NCBI GenBank assembly: GCA_964521255.1 | Contig: CAZFRM010000015.1 | Coordinates: 1-64,000, forward strand | Origin: ZC4RG29 sp964521255 | GTDB lineage: Bacteria; Bacteroidota; Bacteroidia; Cytophagales; Cyclobacteriaceae | Length of the DNA stretch: 64,000 bases | Direction of reading: 5' to 3' | In this document: in pieces, positions 7,131 through 16,267 of the stretch | Numbering within the stretch: the stretch's first letter is position 1 | Layout: every line of letters starts with the position of its first letter | The notes under the pieces: model-generated | What the model was told of the DNA's origin: nothing | The model's database searches: none | What the model saw: only the letters and a program-made list of their open reading frames with translations | Program-made: the position numbers and the translations under genes

Positions 7131-8237
7131 TTACTTATCCGCCGTTATCGTCTCTATCGAACCATCGGCATTGTGTTTCAGTTCAGTAACTTTTACACAA
7201 CGCAAGTGCGTCTTTCCACCAGACAAAGTACTGTCGTGGTAAAACAAATACCACTTGCCGTTGACCTCCACAATAGAGTGATGGTTAGTCCAGCCAACAA
7301 CGGGATTCAACACTACACCTTTGTAGGTAAACGGTCCGTAGGGACTGTCACCCGTAGCATAATTGATGAAGTGTGTGTCACCGGTAGAATAGGTAAAATA
7401 ATATTTGCCGTTGTATTTATGCACCCACGGCGCTTCAAAGAATCGCCTGTCGTGATCTTTGCCTAAAATCGGATTTCCATTTTCATCGCGTATCTGGACT
7501 TCACGTACGGGCTCGGCAAAACTCAGCATGTCATTGCTCAGTTTGGCTACACGGGGATTGATAGCCGGCTCATCATCTTTTTGCAAGTCTGTCTTGGAGC
7601 CATTCGCATCATACTTTCCATCACTCCAGCGTTGCAACTGTCCGCCCCAGATTCCACCGAAGTACATGTAATAGCTACCATCGTCATCTTTATATACGGC
7701 CGGGTCAATGCTGTAACTTCCTTCGATAGGCTGAGGCTCTGCTTTGAATGGTCCGGCAGGAGAAGAACTCACCGCTACACCAATACGAAATACATCTTCC
7801 TTATCTTTTACCGGGAAGTACAAATAATACTTTCCATTGCTAAAAGCAGCATCCGGCGCCCATAATTGTCGTCCGGCCCAGGGAATATCTTTAATATCAA
7901 GAGCTACCCCATGATCGGTAACGGGACCGCCTATTTTTTCCATGGAAAGAACATGGTAGTCGCGCATATCGAAATGATCGCCCATGTCATTTTCAGGAGT
8001 ACCGGCATCAATATCATGCGAAGGATAAATGTATATTTTGTTTTCAAAAACATGGGCAGAAGGATCGGCTGTGTATATATTCGTTACAAGGGGCCCCTGG
8101 GCAACCTTCTCTTCCGATGGGGTTACCGTACTCGTTGTTGTACCCGTGGTGGCAGTATTGGAAACTTTACAGGATGTTGCCAGAATGGATATGCCGGTTA
8201 AAGCAACAAATGATTTAATAATAATAGATTTTAACAT
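7131..8237 (-). CDS. Glycoside hydrolase family 43 lipoprotein
   Basis: A 368-residue exported enzyme, likely an arabinofuranosidase or xylosidase acting on plant-type hemicellulose side chains. The signal ends in a lipobox (ILATSC, lipidated Cys23), then a Thr/Ser-rich linker leads to a five-bladed GH43 domain. The three catalytic acids are visible: Asp58 (TADPS) as base, Asp178 (SIDPAVY) as pKa modulator and Glu268 (FFEAPW) as acid. Supporting motifs are WAPDA near 127 and TGDSPYGPF in the C-terminal part. It is monocistronic with its own terminator. The exact substrate cannot be read from sequence. Confidence 0.9.
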   Translation of the reverse strand: MLKSIIIKSFVALTGISILATSCKVSNTATTGTTTSTVTPSEEKVAQGPLVTNIYTADPSAHVFENKIYIYPSHDIDAGTPENDMGDHFDMRDYHVLSMEKIGGPVTDHGVALDIKDIPWAGRQLWAPDAAFSNGKYYLYFPVKDKEDVFRIGVAVSSSPAGPFKAEPQPIEGSYSIDPAVYKDDDGSYYMYFGGIWGGQLQRWSDGKYDANGSKTDLQKDDEPAINPRVAKLSNDMLSFAEPVREVQIRDENGNPILGKDHDRRFFEAPWVHKYNGKYYFTYSTGDTHFINYATGDSPYGPFTYKGVVLNPVVGWTNHHSIVEVNGKWYLFYHDSTLSGGKTHLRCVKVTELKHNADGSIETITADK

Positions 8238-8605
8238 GTTTAGATTATTTAATAACTATCCGAAGGTCTTAGTTTTAATCACGATCCGAAAAATACAAAA
8301 AGCTTCCTTCAAAAAAAGGAAAACATCATTGATTTAAGCACACAATAAACGCAACAAGCCTGGAGGCAGATCAGGCGTACACGTTAAATGGAATGACGAA
8401 AAATACTATACCCTAATACACAGATATACGAACCTATGTTTATTGCTATCGGCTGGTCACCTGTGAAGTTTAATTTTTTGACTTGTCTTCATTTTCTTCA
8501 TCTTCTTTTTTACCGGCCTTCTTGCTGAAGATTTATCTGCGACTTTTTCTGCGGTATTTTAATCTGCGATGATCTGCGGGAATGAAATTGGTACCACCTG
8601 AAAAA
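8238..8605. other. Intergenic region between the GH43 and phosphotriesterase-like genes
   Basis: I see no supported gene. Around 8530-8582 there are four TCTGCG units spaced irregularly, including a closing ATCTGCGGG that recurs near 19469, which suggests a dispersed Bacteroidota intergenic repeat. A CTTC-rich stretch at 8482-8525 reads as a lysine-rich string on the minus strand but has no start or homology I can support. Confidence 0.45.
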
Positions 8606-9622
8606 TTATCCACCCTTCTTCCTCACTCTTACACTCATCGCTTCCACCGGATTTTTCACCATTAACTGATCAAAATCTTTTTCATTAAATCCTTTTTGCT
8701 TCAGACGTGGAAATAGTTCATTAAAAATATTTATGTATCCTTTAAACTCACCATCCGGTTCATCAGGTTTATACCAGCCGGCATCATGTGAGATTAAAAC
8801 ACGGTGAAGAAGTTTTGCTGACTTTAATCTCTCCAGAGAATCGGCATAATTATCAAGGTCGCCCCAGCCAATTCCATCAAGACTTACCCATGCGCCCAAT
8901 TTTGCTGCACGAGTGTGAAAACTTTTGTCTTCCTCCGCCTGCGCATGCACCCAGACAAAAGCTTCAGGATGAACACCGGATTGCTGTAAAATTTCAATTT
9001 CCTCAAACGCTGTTTTTCCGGGTCCTGTATGTGAACATATCGTCAGCCCGGTTTTAAGGTGTGTTATCGCGGCAGCTTTTACAAGCTTCTGATGAATGCC
9101 TGACAACTTTTCATTCGCATCGACACCGATCTTTATAAATCCCGGTTTAACATTCGTATTCTCTATTCCGTTTTCAAATTCACTTATCCAGCGATCAGCC
9201 AGTTGTTCCGCCGTTTCAGTAAACGCCCACGATGGAAGGTATTTATTTTCTCTTGCACCGTAGTATCCCGTGTTGGTGATGATTTGTACTCCACTCTCCT
9301 TAGCAAGCACCTGCAGCAATGCTACGTCACGGCCAAGAAAGTTTGGCGTACAGTCAAAAATACTTTTTACGCCAGCCTGTTTGACTTCAAGGAGGTAAGG
9401 CAATACTTTTTTAACAACAACCGTACGATCCCACCGGTCAAACGAAATTTTATCAGCGCCAATAAAATCTACGAGGAAGTGTTCATGGATAAGAGCAGTG
9501 CCCAATTGTGACGAATCGATTGATCCGTTGATCGTCATAATTTTTTCATTGCGTGATTTCATCGCGAAGAAGAGACCACCAAGAGAAGTGAAAAGAAAAT
9601 CCCGTCGTGTTAAGTGTAGCAT
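8606..9622 (-). CDS. Phosphotriesterase-family metal hydrolase, Tat exported
   Basis: A 338-residue amidohydrolase-superfamily enzyme resembling phosphotriesterase homology proteins and lactonases. Metal ligands are all present: HEH at 46-48, the bridging lysine Lys164 in GFIKIGVD, His198 in SHTG, His226 in VHAQ and Asp280 in SHDAGW. The N-terminus carries a twin-arginine motif (TRRDFLFTS) and a short hydrophobic stretch, so a folded metalloenzyme is probably exported by Tat. The next gene upstream (quinone oxidoreductase) ends 6 bases away, so they form an operon. The physiological substrate is unknown and may be a lactone or ester rather than a phosphotriester. Confidence 0.88.
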   Translation of the reverse strand: MLHLTRRDFLFTSLGGLFFAMKSRNEKIMTINGSIDSSQLGTALIHEHFLVDFIGADKISFDRWDRTVVVKKVLPYLLEVKQAGVKSIFDCTPNFLGRDVALLQVLAKESGVQIITNTGYYGARENKYLPSWAFTETAEQLADRWISEFENGIENTNVKPGFIKIGVDANEKLSGIHQKLVKAAAITHLKTGLTICSHTGPGKTAFEEIEILQQSGVHPEAFVWVHAQAEEDKSFHTRAAKLGAWVSLDGIGWGDLDNYADSLERLKSAKLLHRVLISHDAGWYKPDEPDGEFKGYINIFNELFPRLKQKGFNEKDFDQLMVKNPVEAMSVRVRKKGG

Positions 9623-9628
9623 AAAATT

Positions 9629-10618
9629 TCAGCTTTGGTTAACCAGCAAAACTATTTTACCAATGTGCTCACTGCTCTCCATTAACTGATGAGCGGCCAT
9701 TGCTTGCTCCAGGGGAAAAGTTTTATACACAACAGGTTTCACCTTGCCATTGATCAGCCAGGGCCATACATTTCTTTCCAATGCAGCAGCAATGTTAGAT
9801 TTAAACATTGTATCGCGTGCCCGAAGCGTTGAGCCGGTAATAGTAAGACGTTTTAACATAATGGATGAAAGTTTAAGCGTGGTCTCGTTGCCCTTCATAA
9901 AATTAATCAGCACAAGTCTTCCTTCTTCCGATAGGATGTCAAGATTGTCCTGTGTATAATCTCCACCGATCATATCCAGGATAACGTCCACACCTTTATT
10001 ATTTGTGACACGCTTAATAACATCCCGAAATTTTTCCTTTTTATAGTTAACAGCTTTTTCTGCGCCAAGACTTTCACAGAAAGCACATTTCTCATCCGTA
10101 CCTGCCGTTGTATAAACGGTAGCGCCATGCACTTTTGCTAGTTGAATAGCCGTCACGCCAATGCCGCTTGAGCCACCATGCACCAAAAAACTTTCACCCG
10201 GTTTTAGTTTTCCCCGATCAAAAACATTCGTCCATACCGTGAAGAAAGTTTCTGGCAAAGAAGCTGCCTCAGCAAATGATAAATTATCAGGAACAGGAAG
10301 GCATTGTCCTTGCGGTACGGCTACATACTCTGCATAGCCACCACCGGCAACCAATGCGCAAACTTTATCTCCTGGCTTCCACCGTGTACAATCTTTCCCT
10401 AACGCTTCAACAACACCGGCAATCTCCAGGCCTGGTATGTCAGGTGAAGCGCCAGACGGAGCAGGGTAATTCCCCTTTCGCTGAGAAACATCCGGCCGGT
10501 TGACACCTGCAGCAAATACCTTCACCAGAACTTCTCCATTATTAAGCGATGGCTTTGGTCTCTCTTGTATTGCTAAAACTTCCGGTCCGCCCGGTTTGGT
10601 AATAACGATCGCCTTCAT
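9629..10618 (-). CDS. NAD(P)H:quinone oxidoreductase, zeta-crystallin/PIG3 type
   Basis: A 329-residue zinc-free medium-chain dehydrogenase/reductase. The N-terminal GroES-like part includes the family signature NRPDVSQRKGNYP (about 40-52) and PGLEIAGVV. The nucleotide-binding fold carries HGGSSGIGVTAIQLAK near 147. It lacks the catalytic-zinc cysteine/histidine set of alcohol dehydrogenases, which fits the quinone oxidoreductase branch that uses NADPH to reduce quinones or enones. It is the first gene of a two-gene unit with the phosphotriesterase-like gene. No functional link between the two products is evident. Confidence 0.9.
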   Translation of the reverse strand: MKAIVITKPGGPEVLAIQERPKPSLNNGEVLVKVFAAGVNRPDVSQRKGNYPAPSGASPDIPGLEIAGVVEALGKDCTRWKPGDKVCALVAGGGYAEYVAVPQGQCLPVPDNLSFAEAASLPETFFTVWTNVFDRGKLKPGESFLVHGGSSGIGVTAIQLAKVHGATVYTTAGTDEKCAFCESLGAEKAVNYKKEKFRDVIKRVTNNKGVDVILDMIGGDYTQDNLDILSEEGRLVLINFMKGNETTLKLSSIMLKRLTITGSTLRARDTMFKSNIAAALERNVWPWLINGKVKPVVYKTFPLEQAMAAHQLMESSEHIGKIVLLVNQS

Positions 10619-10721
10619 ACGTACGAAATCCTTTTCTTGAATACGTTAAATGTAGAAGAATTACGGTTCTCCTGCATTTAATTTTATCTAATAAGAATTC
10701 TGTGATATCAATCGCGATGCG

Positions 10722-13700
10722 TTAAGCGGAATAACCCGATTTTCGCTCGCGGATGTGTAATGCCTTGTGATAGATGAGTGGAAAAACAAGAAGCGTGAAA
10801 ATGGTGGCCGTCACTAATCCACCGATAATAACGATGGCCAGCGGCTTCTGACTCTCCGAACCAATTCCTTTGCTGATGGCCGCAGGGAAAAGTCCGAGCG
10901 CCGCCATTAATGCCGTCATCACTACCGGCCGTGTTCTCACTTTTACGGCGTTGATAATAGCCTGGTTGAGATCTTTTACGGTTTTCGCTTGCTTATGAAA
11001 TTCTGCGATAAGTATCACACCGTTCTGCACACAAATCCCAAATAGCGCAATGAATCCAACCCCTGCTGATATTCCAAAATTTATTCCTGTAACATGCAGC
11101 GCAAGTATTCCTCCGATAAGGGCAAAAGGGACATTGATCAATACATACCCTGCATCTTTAGCGTTTCCAAACATGATGAAAAGCAACACATAGATCATGA
11201 CAAGACTAATGGGCACTACCTGACCTAACCGCTTGGTGGCACGTACCTGGTTTTCAAACTCGCCGGTCCAGCCAAGCGAATAGCCTGTCGGCAACTTAAC
11301 ATTCGCTTTCACATTTCGCTGCGCTTCGGCGATGGTACTTCCCAAATCACGTTCACGAACGGAGAACTTTACACCGATGAAACGTCTTGTATCGTTCCGG
11401 TAAATAAACGCAGGACCTGTTACTTCTTTGATTGTAGCAATCTCTTTCAATGGTATGCGTCCGCCGGAGATGGTCGGAATCATGAGCATCAAGATGTCAT
11501 CCTCGTTTTTCCGGTATTCTTTATCATAGCGTATTCGGATGTCAAACTTCTTATCGTCTTCATACTTGATGGTTGCCGTCTTCCCACCAATGGCCATCTC
11601 GATCACGGCCTGTGCTTCTCCTTTCGGCACACCGTATATGGCCATCTTCTCTTCATCAAAAATGACGCTGATCTCCGGTTGGCCTATGTTCCTAAGGATA
11701 CCGACATCTTTAATGCCGGGAACATTTTTGATTTGTTCAATGACCTGGTTGGCATACTTATCCAGTTCATCCAGGTCATTGCCAAAAATTTTTACAGCAT
11801 TGGAAGCATTCATACCGGCTACGGCTTCCGCCACATTATCAATAATGGGTTGAGAATAGTTATAATTTATTCCCTGGTAATTTTTAAGCTTTGTATCCAT
11901 TTGCTCTACCAACTCATCGATTGTGATACGTCGTTCCCAATCCTCCTTTGGCTTGAGGTTCACCTGCATCTGCACATAATAGAATCCGCTGGGATCTGTC
12001 CCGTCATTGCTTCGGCCCGTTTGGGAAAGAACCCCGTTTACTTCAGGGAATGTCATGAGTTCTTTTCGTAAAACTTTCACCATGTCTACCGTATTGGTTA
12101 ATGAGTAGCTCATAGGCATTTTTGCTTCCACCCATAATGCTCCCTCATTGAGCTGGGGAAGAAATTCAGTACCCAGCCAGCGAACCGAAAATATAGTAAG
12201 TCCGAAACTGGCAAATGCAATGATCAGCGTTATCCGCTTCCTGTTAAAAGTCCAGTTAAAACATTTCTCAACGGCAGTGTTAATAAACCGGGTGAAGAAA
12301 TTATTTTTTTCCTTCACATTCTTGTTTAATAGCAACGAACTTAAAACCGGCACGAGCGTAAGCGTAAAAATAAGCGCGCCCAGCAAAGCAAAGCCAAGCG
12401 TGTAAGCGAGCGGCGAAAACATTTTACCTTCCACTTTCTCAAAAGCGAAGATGGGTAACAGCGCCGAGATGATAATGAGCTTGGAAAAGAAGATGGCCTT
12501 TCCCATTTGCGTTCCGGTAGTTCTGATAAGTCCGAGTTTGGCAAGCCGGTTGAATTTCTCCATCCCCACCTGGCGCGCCTTGTGATCGAGGGCCACAAAA
12601 ATTCCCTCTACCATTACAACAGCGCCGTCAATGATTATTCCAAAATCAATCGCTCCAAGCGAAAGCAAGTTGGCACTCATTCCCTTGAGCTTTAACATAA
12701 AGAAGGCGAACAGCAGGGATAAAGGAATGACAACGGCCACAATGACTGTCGCTCGCCAATCCGCCATAAAAAGGAATACAATTACCGTAACGAGAACAAT
12801 CCCTTCAACAAGATTATGCATCACCGTTTTGGTGCAATAGCTCATGAGGTCATCACGGTCATAGAAAGTCACCATCTCTACATCAGCAGGAAGGATGGAC
12901 GTATTGAGCTCCGAGATTTTCTCCTTTACGCGCGCCAGTACTTCGCTTGGATTTTCTCCCTTGCGCATCACCACGATTCCCTCCACAACATCGTCGTCAT
13001 CATTCAGCCCGACCTGCCCGACACGGGGCATACTGCTTTCATGAACCGTAGCTACATTTTTTACCAGCAGGGGGTTTCCGTTAAAAATATCTACAATGGT
13101 GTTTTCAATGTCAGTCTTTGAATCCAGCAGGCCAATCCCCCGCACAACATAAGCCTGGCCATTTTTTTCAATCACATCACCGCCCACATTGAGGTTGGAT
13201 TTACTTACTGCTTCGAACAGTTCAATGGAAGTCAGCGCATATTGCTGAAGCTTTAACGGATCAACGGATATCTCGTAAATTTTTTCCTGTCCTCCGAAGG
13301 CCACTACATCGGCCACACCCGGCACGGCACGAAGATGGCGGTCGATCACCCAGTTTTGCAACGTCAACAGGTCACGTGTATCGCGGGTTTCGCTTTTTAA
13401 AGTATACCTGAATATTTCTCCGGTGGGGCCATACGGCGGTTGCACATCAGGCTCAACACCTTCCGGCAACTGAACATTCCGCAGTTGATTGTTGACCTGC
13501 TGGCGTGCAAAAAAATCTTCAACGTCATCTTCGAAAATCACTTTAATAACGGAGAGACCAAACATGGTAATGCTTCGCACACTGGTCTTTCGCTGAACGC
13601 TGTTCATGGCAATCTCGATGGGACTGGTAACAAAACGCTCGATTTCTTCGGCGCTCCTTCCATTCCATTCCGTAACAATAATGATCTGCGTGTTGGTTAC

Positions 13701-13832
13701 ATCCGGAAATGCTTCGATCGGAATCCTGACAAAACTTACTGCCCCGGCAATTACCAGCAACGTCACCCAGAAAAAAGTAAAGAATTTATTCTTAAGTGAA
13801 AAAGAAATTATGTTCTTAATAAATTTATTCAT
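10722..13832 (-). CDS. Heavy-metal efflux RND pump, CzcA/CusA family
   Basis: A 1036-residue inner-membrane proton antiporter that exports metal ions through a tripartite complex. Features: an N-terminal helix, the RND porter loop, and a central helix with DFGIIIDGAVVMVE placing Asp396, Asp402 and Glu409 at the spacing of CzcA D402, D408 and E415. That D-D-E set is typical of pumps for divalent ions (Zn, Co, Cd, Ni) and differs from the alanine-rich form of Cu/Ag pumps, so divalent specificity is inferred. The residue after the Glu is Gly, where Asn is usual. It is the last gene of the operon, 6 bases behind the adaptor gene. Confidence 0.93.
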   Translation of the reverse strand: MNKFIKNIISFSLKNKFFTFFWVTLLVIAGAVSFVRIPIEAFPDVTNTQIIIVTEWNGRSAEEIERFVTSPIEIAMNSVQRKTSVRSITMFGLSVIKVIFEDDVEDFFARQQVNNQLRNVQLPEGVEPDVQPPYGPTGEIFRYTLKSETRDTRDLLTLQNWVIDRHLRAVPGVADVVAFGGQEKIYEISVDPLKLQQYALTSIELFEAVSKSNLNVGGDVIEKNGQAYVVRGIGLLDSKTDIENTIVDIFNGNPLLVKNVATVHESSMPRVGQVGLNDDDDVVEGIVVMRKGENPSEVLARVKEKISELNTSILPADVEMVTFYDRDDLMSYCTKTVMHNLVEGIVLVTVIVFLFMADWRATVIVAVVIPLSLLFAFFMLKLKGMSANLLSLGAIDFGIIIDGAVVMVEGIFVALDHKARQVGMEKFNRLAKLGLIRTTGTQMGKAIFFSKLIIISALLPIFAFEKVEGKMFSPLAYTLGFALLGALIFTLTLVPVLSSLLLNKNVKEKNNFFTRFINTAVEKCFNWTFNRKRITLIIAFASFGLTIFSVRWLGTEFLPQLNEGALWVEAKMPMSYSLTNTVDMVKVLRKELMTFPEVNGVLSQTGRSNDGTDPSGFYYVQMQVNLKPKEDWERRITIDELVEQMDTKLKNYQGINYNYSQPIIDNVAEAVAGMNASNAVKIFGNDLDELDKYANQVIEQIKNVPGIKDVGILRNIGQPEISVIFDEEKMAIYGVPKGEAQAVIEMAIGGKTATIKYEDDKKFDIRIRYDKEYRKNEDDILMLMIPTISGGRIPLKEIATIKEVTGPAFIYRNDTRRFIGVKFSVRERDLGSTIAEAQRNVKANVKLPTGYSLGWTGEFENQVRATKRLGQVVPISLVMIYVLLFIMFGNAKDAGYVLINVPFALIGGILALHVTGINFGISAGVGFIALFGICVQNGVILIAEFHKQAKTVKDLNQAIINAVKVRTRPVVMTALMAALGLFPAAISKGIGSESQKPLAIVIIGGLVTATIFTLLVFPLIYHKALHIRERKSGYSA

Positions 13833-13838
13833 CGCCTG

Positions 13839-14948
13839 TTAGTCATTTATAGCATCATATACCAGCAGGCTGCTGCGGGTAATAACCGTTTCACCTTCGT
13901 TTACACCATTGTTCAAATACGTAATGTCTCCCAATTGACGATGGATGGAAACCTGGCGGGTATCGATATTATGCCGGTCTTTGAACACCATTACCCAGTA
14001 TTTGCTTTTGTCAAAAATAACGGCTGATGACGGTACGGCTATTTTCGTTTCGTTCTCTGTAAAATGAACACTGACGGTGCAGTTCATTTCGGGCTTCAGT
14101 TTAAAATCTTCGTTCGGAATTTTTACTCTTGCCTTCATCGACCGCGTCTCCGGGTCAATAGCATTGAAGACTTTATCGATCTTTCCTTTATATACCTGGT
14201 CAGGGAAGGCCAGCGTTCTCACTTCGGCATCATAGCCTACCTGTATCCTGGATATATCGCTTTCATTTACGTTTGCGAGCGCCCATATTTCGTTGATCTC
14301 TGCAATGGAAAAAATAGGGGCTGACATATCCGAAGGCAATTGCTCGTTCTGGTTGATCTGTTTCGTAATTACAAAACCGCTCATGGGGGCCGTTACATCA
14401 TAAACGGAGCCACTCCTCAGGTTATAAATCTTGTAGATGTCGTTGATACGGTTTAGCTCCGCCCGTGCATTCTCCAACTCTTTTTCCGCTACGGCCACTT
14501 CCTTTTCCGAGTTAAGCTTCCCGGTGAACAGGTCATTCGCCACCTGGAGGTTCTTCTCGGCAATAATTACAGCATTCGTTGCATCATGCTTTTCTTTCTG
14601 GAACTGAGCTACCTCGCTGCTCTGGATGGTGGCCATGATATGCCCTTGTTTCACATAGTCGCCGAGCTCTACGTGAATAGATGTCACCACACCTCCCACC
14701 ACGGGATACACCTGGGCAGTCTTGTTGTTGTCGGCCGTAATTCTTCCGAACAACCGGATTTCGTTCTTTACTTTTTGAAAACCGGCTTCCCTGAACTCAC
14801 ATCTCGCCATCATGGTGTCGCTCAGCGAGAACGCGATATGGTCTTCTTCTATCGGTTCGTTCCGGCAGGATGAAATGATCAATACACAGACCATCATCCA
14901 TACACATGCTGAAAAAGTTTTCCGGTATATCATATGATTAATAAACAT
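13839..14948 (-). CDS. RND periplasmic adaptor (membrane fusion) lipoprotein
   Basis: A 369-residue CzcB/CusB-type adaptor linking the RND pump to the outer-membrane channel. A lipobox (LIISSC, Cys28) anchors it in the inner membrane. A first lipoyl half-motif (VVTSIHVELGDYVKQGHIM) is followed by a long coiled hairpin rich in Glu, Lys and Ala, then the second half (TAPMSGFVITKQINQNEQL) and a beta-barrel. The start overlaps the TolC-like gene by 11 bases; an ATG at 14933 is an equally good start and would remove that overlap. No His-rich metal-binding N-terminus is seen. Confidence 0.92.
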   Translation of the reverse strand: MFINHMIYRKTFSACVWMMVCVLIISSCRNEPIEEDHIAFSLSDTMMARCEFREAGFQKVKNEIRLFGRITADNNKTAQVYPVVGGVVTSIHVELGDYVKQGHIMATIQSSEVAQFQKEKHDATNAVIIAEKNLQVANDLFTGKLNSEKEVAVAEKELENARAELNRINDIYKIYNLRSGSVYDVTAPMSGFVITKQINQNEQLPSDMSAPIFSIAEINEIWALANVNESDISRIQVGYDAEVRTLAFPDQVYKGKIDKVFNAIDPETRSMKARVKIPNEDFKLKPEMNCTVSVHFTENETKIAVPSSAVIFDKSKYWVMVFKDRHNIDTRQVSIHRQLGDITYLNNGVNEGETVITRSSLLVYDAIND

Positions 14949-16194
14949 CTCTTCCTATGGACAAATTGAGTAATTCGGCAGAAGTAACAAGCTGCGTTTT
15001 CATCCTGGCCAACTCTGCCAAAACCTGGTTATAGGATTCAAAAAAGTCGACAAACTCGATCAGCGATACATTCCGCTTTTGAAAATTGTCGGTCATTCCT
15101 TTCAGCGTGATCTCAAAATCATCATTATACAACCGCGTCGCTTTCTGGTATTCGGCTACGGTTTGTGTGTAGAGCGCAAAATTATTTTGCAGGCTGCTCA
15201 GTTTTTCCATCTGCAGGGCCTGCAGGTAATATTCGGTTTGTCTTATCTGAAATTGTGATGCCTTAATATTTCCCTGGTTACGGTTCCACAAGGGCAGCGG
15301 TATAGCGAAACCGGCGTTGACCTGGTTGTTGAACGCTCCGCCGCGCTGATCATACGATGTAAAGAAATTGACATCGGGAATGGCCAGTCTTTTTTGATAC
15401 TGAAGATATTCCTGCGCCAGGATTTGATTTTGCCTGCTTATCAGTAACTCAGGGTGATTGGCCAGCGCTTCTTCTTTTAAATCATCCAGTTGCAGCACTT
15501 TGATGTAAGTATCAATGTCCTCGTCAGAGAATTGAAACGAGACAAGCAGTTGCGTTTGCAACAAGGTTTGTACGTTGGCCTGCGCTTCAAAGTACTGATG
15601 CAATAATTCAGCGCGGTCATTGTTCAGGTTGAGGTAAACGCCTTTCAGACGAACAAGGTCCTTCATCGGAATATTTCCTCTATTGACCTGTGTTTCATAG
15701 ACCGTCACGATAGTATCAAGCAGGGAAAGCTGGGAATTATACCGTTGAAGAAGCGCCTGCTGCTGCCCGATCTCAACCAGTCCGGTATGGAGCTTGAATT
15801 TTAACTGCCGCGCAAGATTCTGAAATTCCAGTTCAGCAATGGCGGTATTGGTCTTCGCTATTTCAATCTGCGACTTTCTCTTTCCGCCCAGCAAAATCAG
15901 CTGATCGATCTGAAAAACTTTCTGACCGGTCTGGCCAATGTGAAAAAATTTATCGTTCTCCGGATCGTAAGCGTTAAGGTCAGCCGTAAAAACCGGGTTA
16001 GGAAAAAGCTTTACCTGGATTTCCATAGCACGCTCCGCTTCAACATTCATGGAGGCGGCCAGCAAATAATAATTATGTGAAACGAACAGGCTATCCGCTT
16101 GCTGAAAGTTTACCCGTAAAGTATCTGTCGCTGCCTGTGCGCTAAAAGATAAAGTTACGCTGATAACAATAAAAAAAATTCTCAAGCGCTTCAT
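14938..16194 (-). CDS. TolC-family outer-membrane efflux channel
   Basis: About 418 residues from the ATG at 16194, selected because the protein then begins with a signal peptide (MKRLRIFFIVISVTLSFSAQA). The ORF extends to 16239 with a non-signal prefix. Two outer-membrane efflux (OEP) repeats are visible: long amphipathic helices, FPNPVFTADLNAYDP in the first beta region and GFAIPLPLWNRNQGNIKAS in the second, the latter being diagnostic of the CzcC/CusC branch. It completes the tripartite pump with the two downstream genes and sits 28 bases behind the kinase gene. Confidence 0.9.
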   Translation of the reverse strand: MKRLRIFFIVISVTLSFSAQAATDTLRVNFQQADSLFVSHNYYLLAASMNVEAERAMEIQVKLFPNPVFTADLNAYDPENDKFFHIGQTGQKVFQIDQLILLGGKRKSQIEIAKTNTAIAELEFQNLARQLKFKLHTGLVEIGQQQALLQRYNSQLSLLDTIVTVYETQVNRGNIPMKDLVRLKGVYLNLNNDRAELLHQYFEAQANVQTLLQTQLLVSFQFSDEDIDTYIKVLQLDDLKEEALANHPELLISRQNQILAQEYLQYQKRLAIPDVNFFTSYDQRGGAFNNQVNAGFAIPLPLWNRNQGNIKASQFQIRQTEYYLQALQMEKLSSLQNNFALYTQTVAEYQKATRLYNDDFEITLKGMTDNFQKRNVSLIEFVDFFESYNQVLAELARMKTQLVTSAELLNLSIGRDVY

Positions 16195-16267
16195 TTTGCC
16201 CGCCGGTTTCATGGAGCGGGCAAAGGTGAACAGCATCACCTTAAAAACACCTTAATACGGTTAAATT

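Noticed and set aside
8482..8560. Lysine-rich peptide on the minus strand as a gene remnant
   Set aside because: Reads as low-complexity sequence in more than one frame with no start or recognisable partner.
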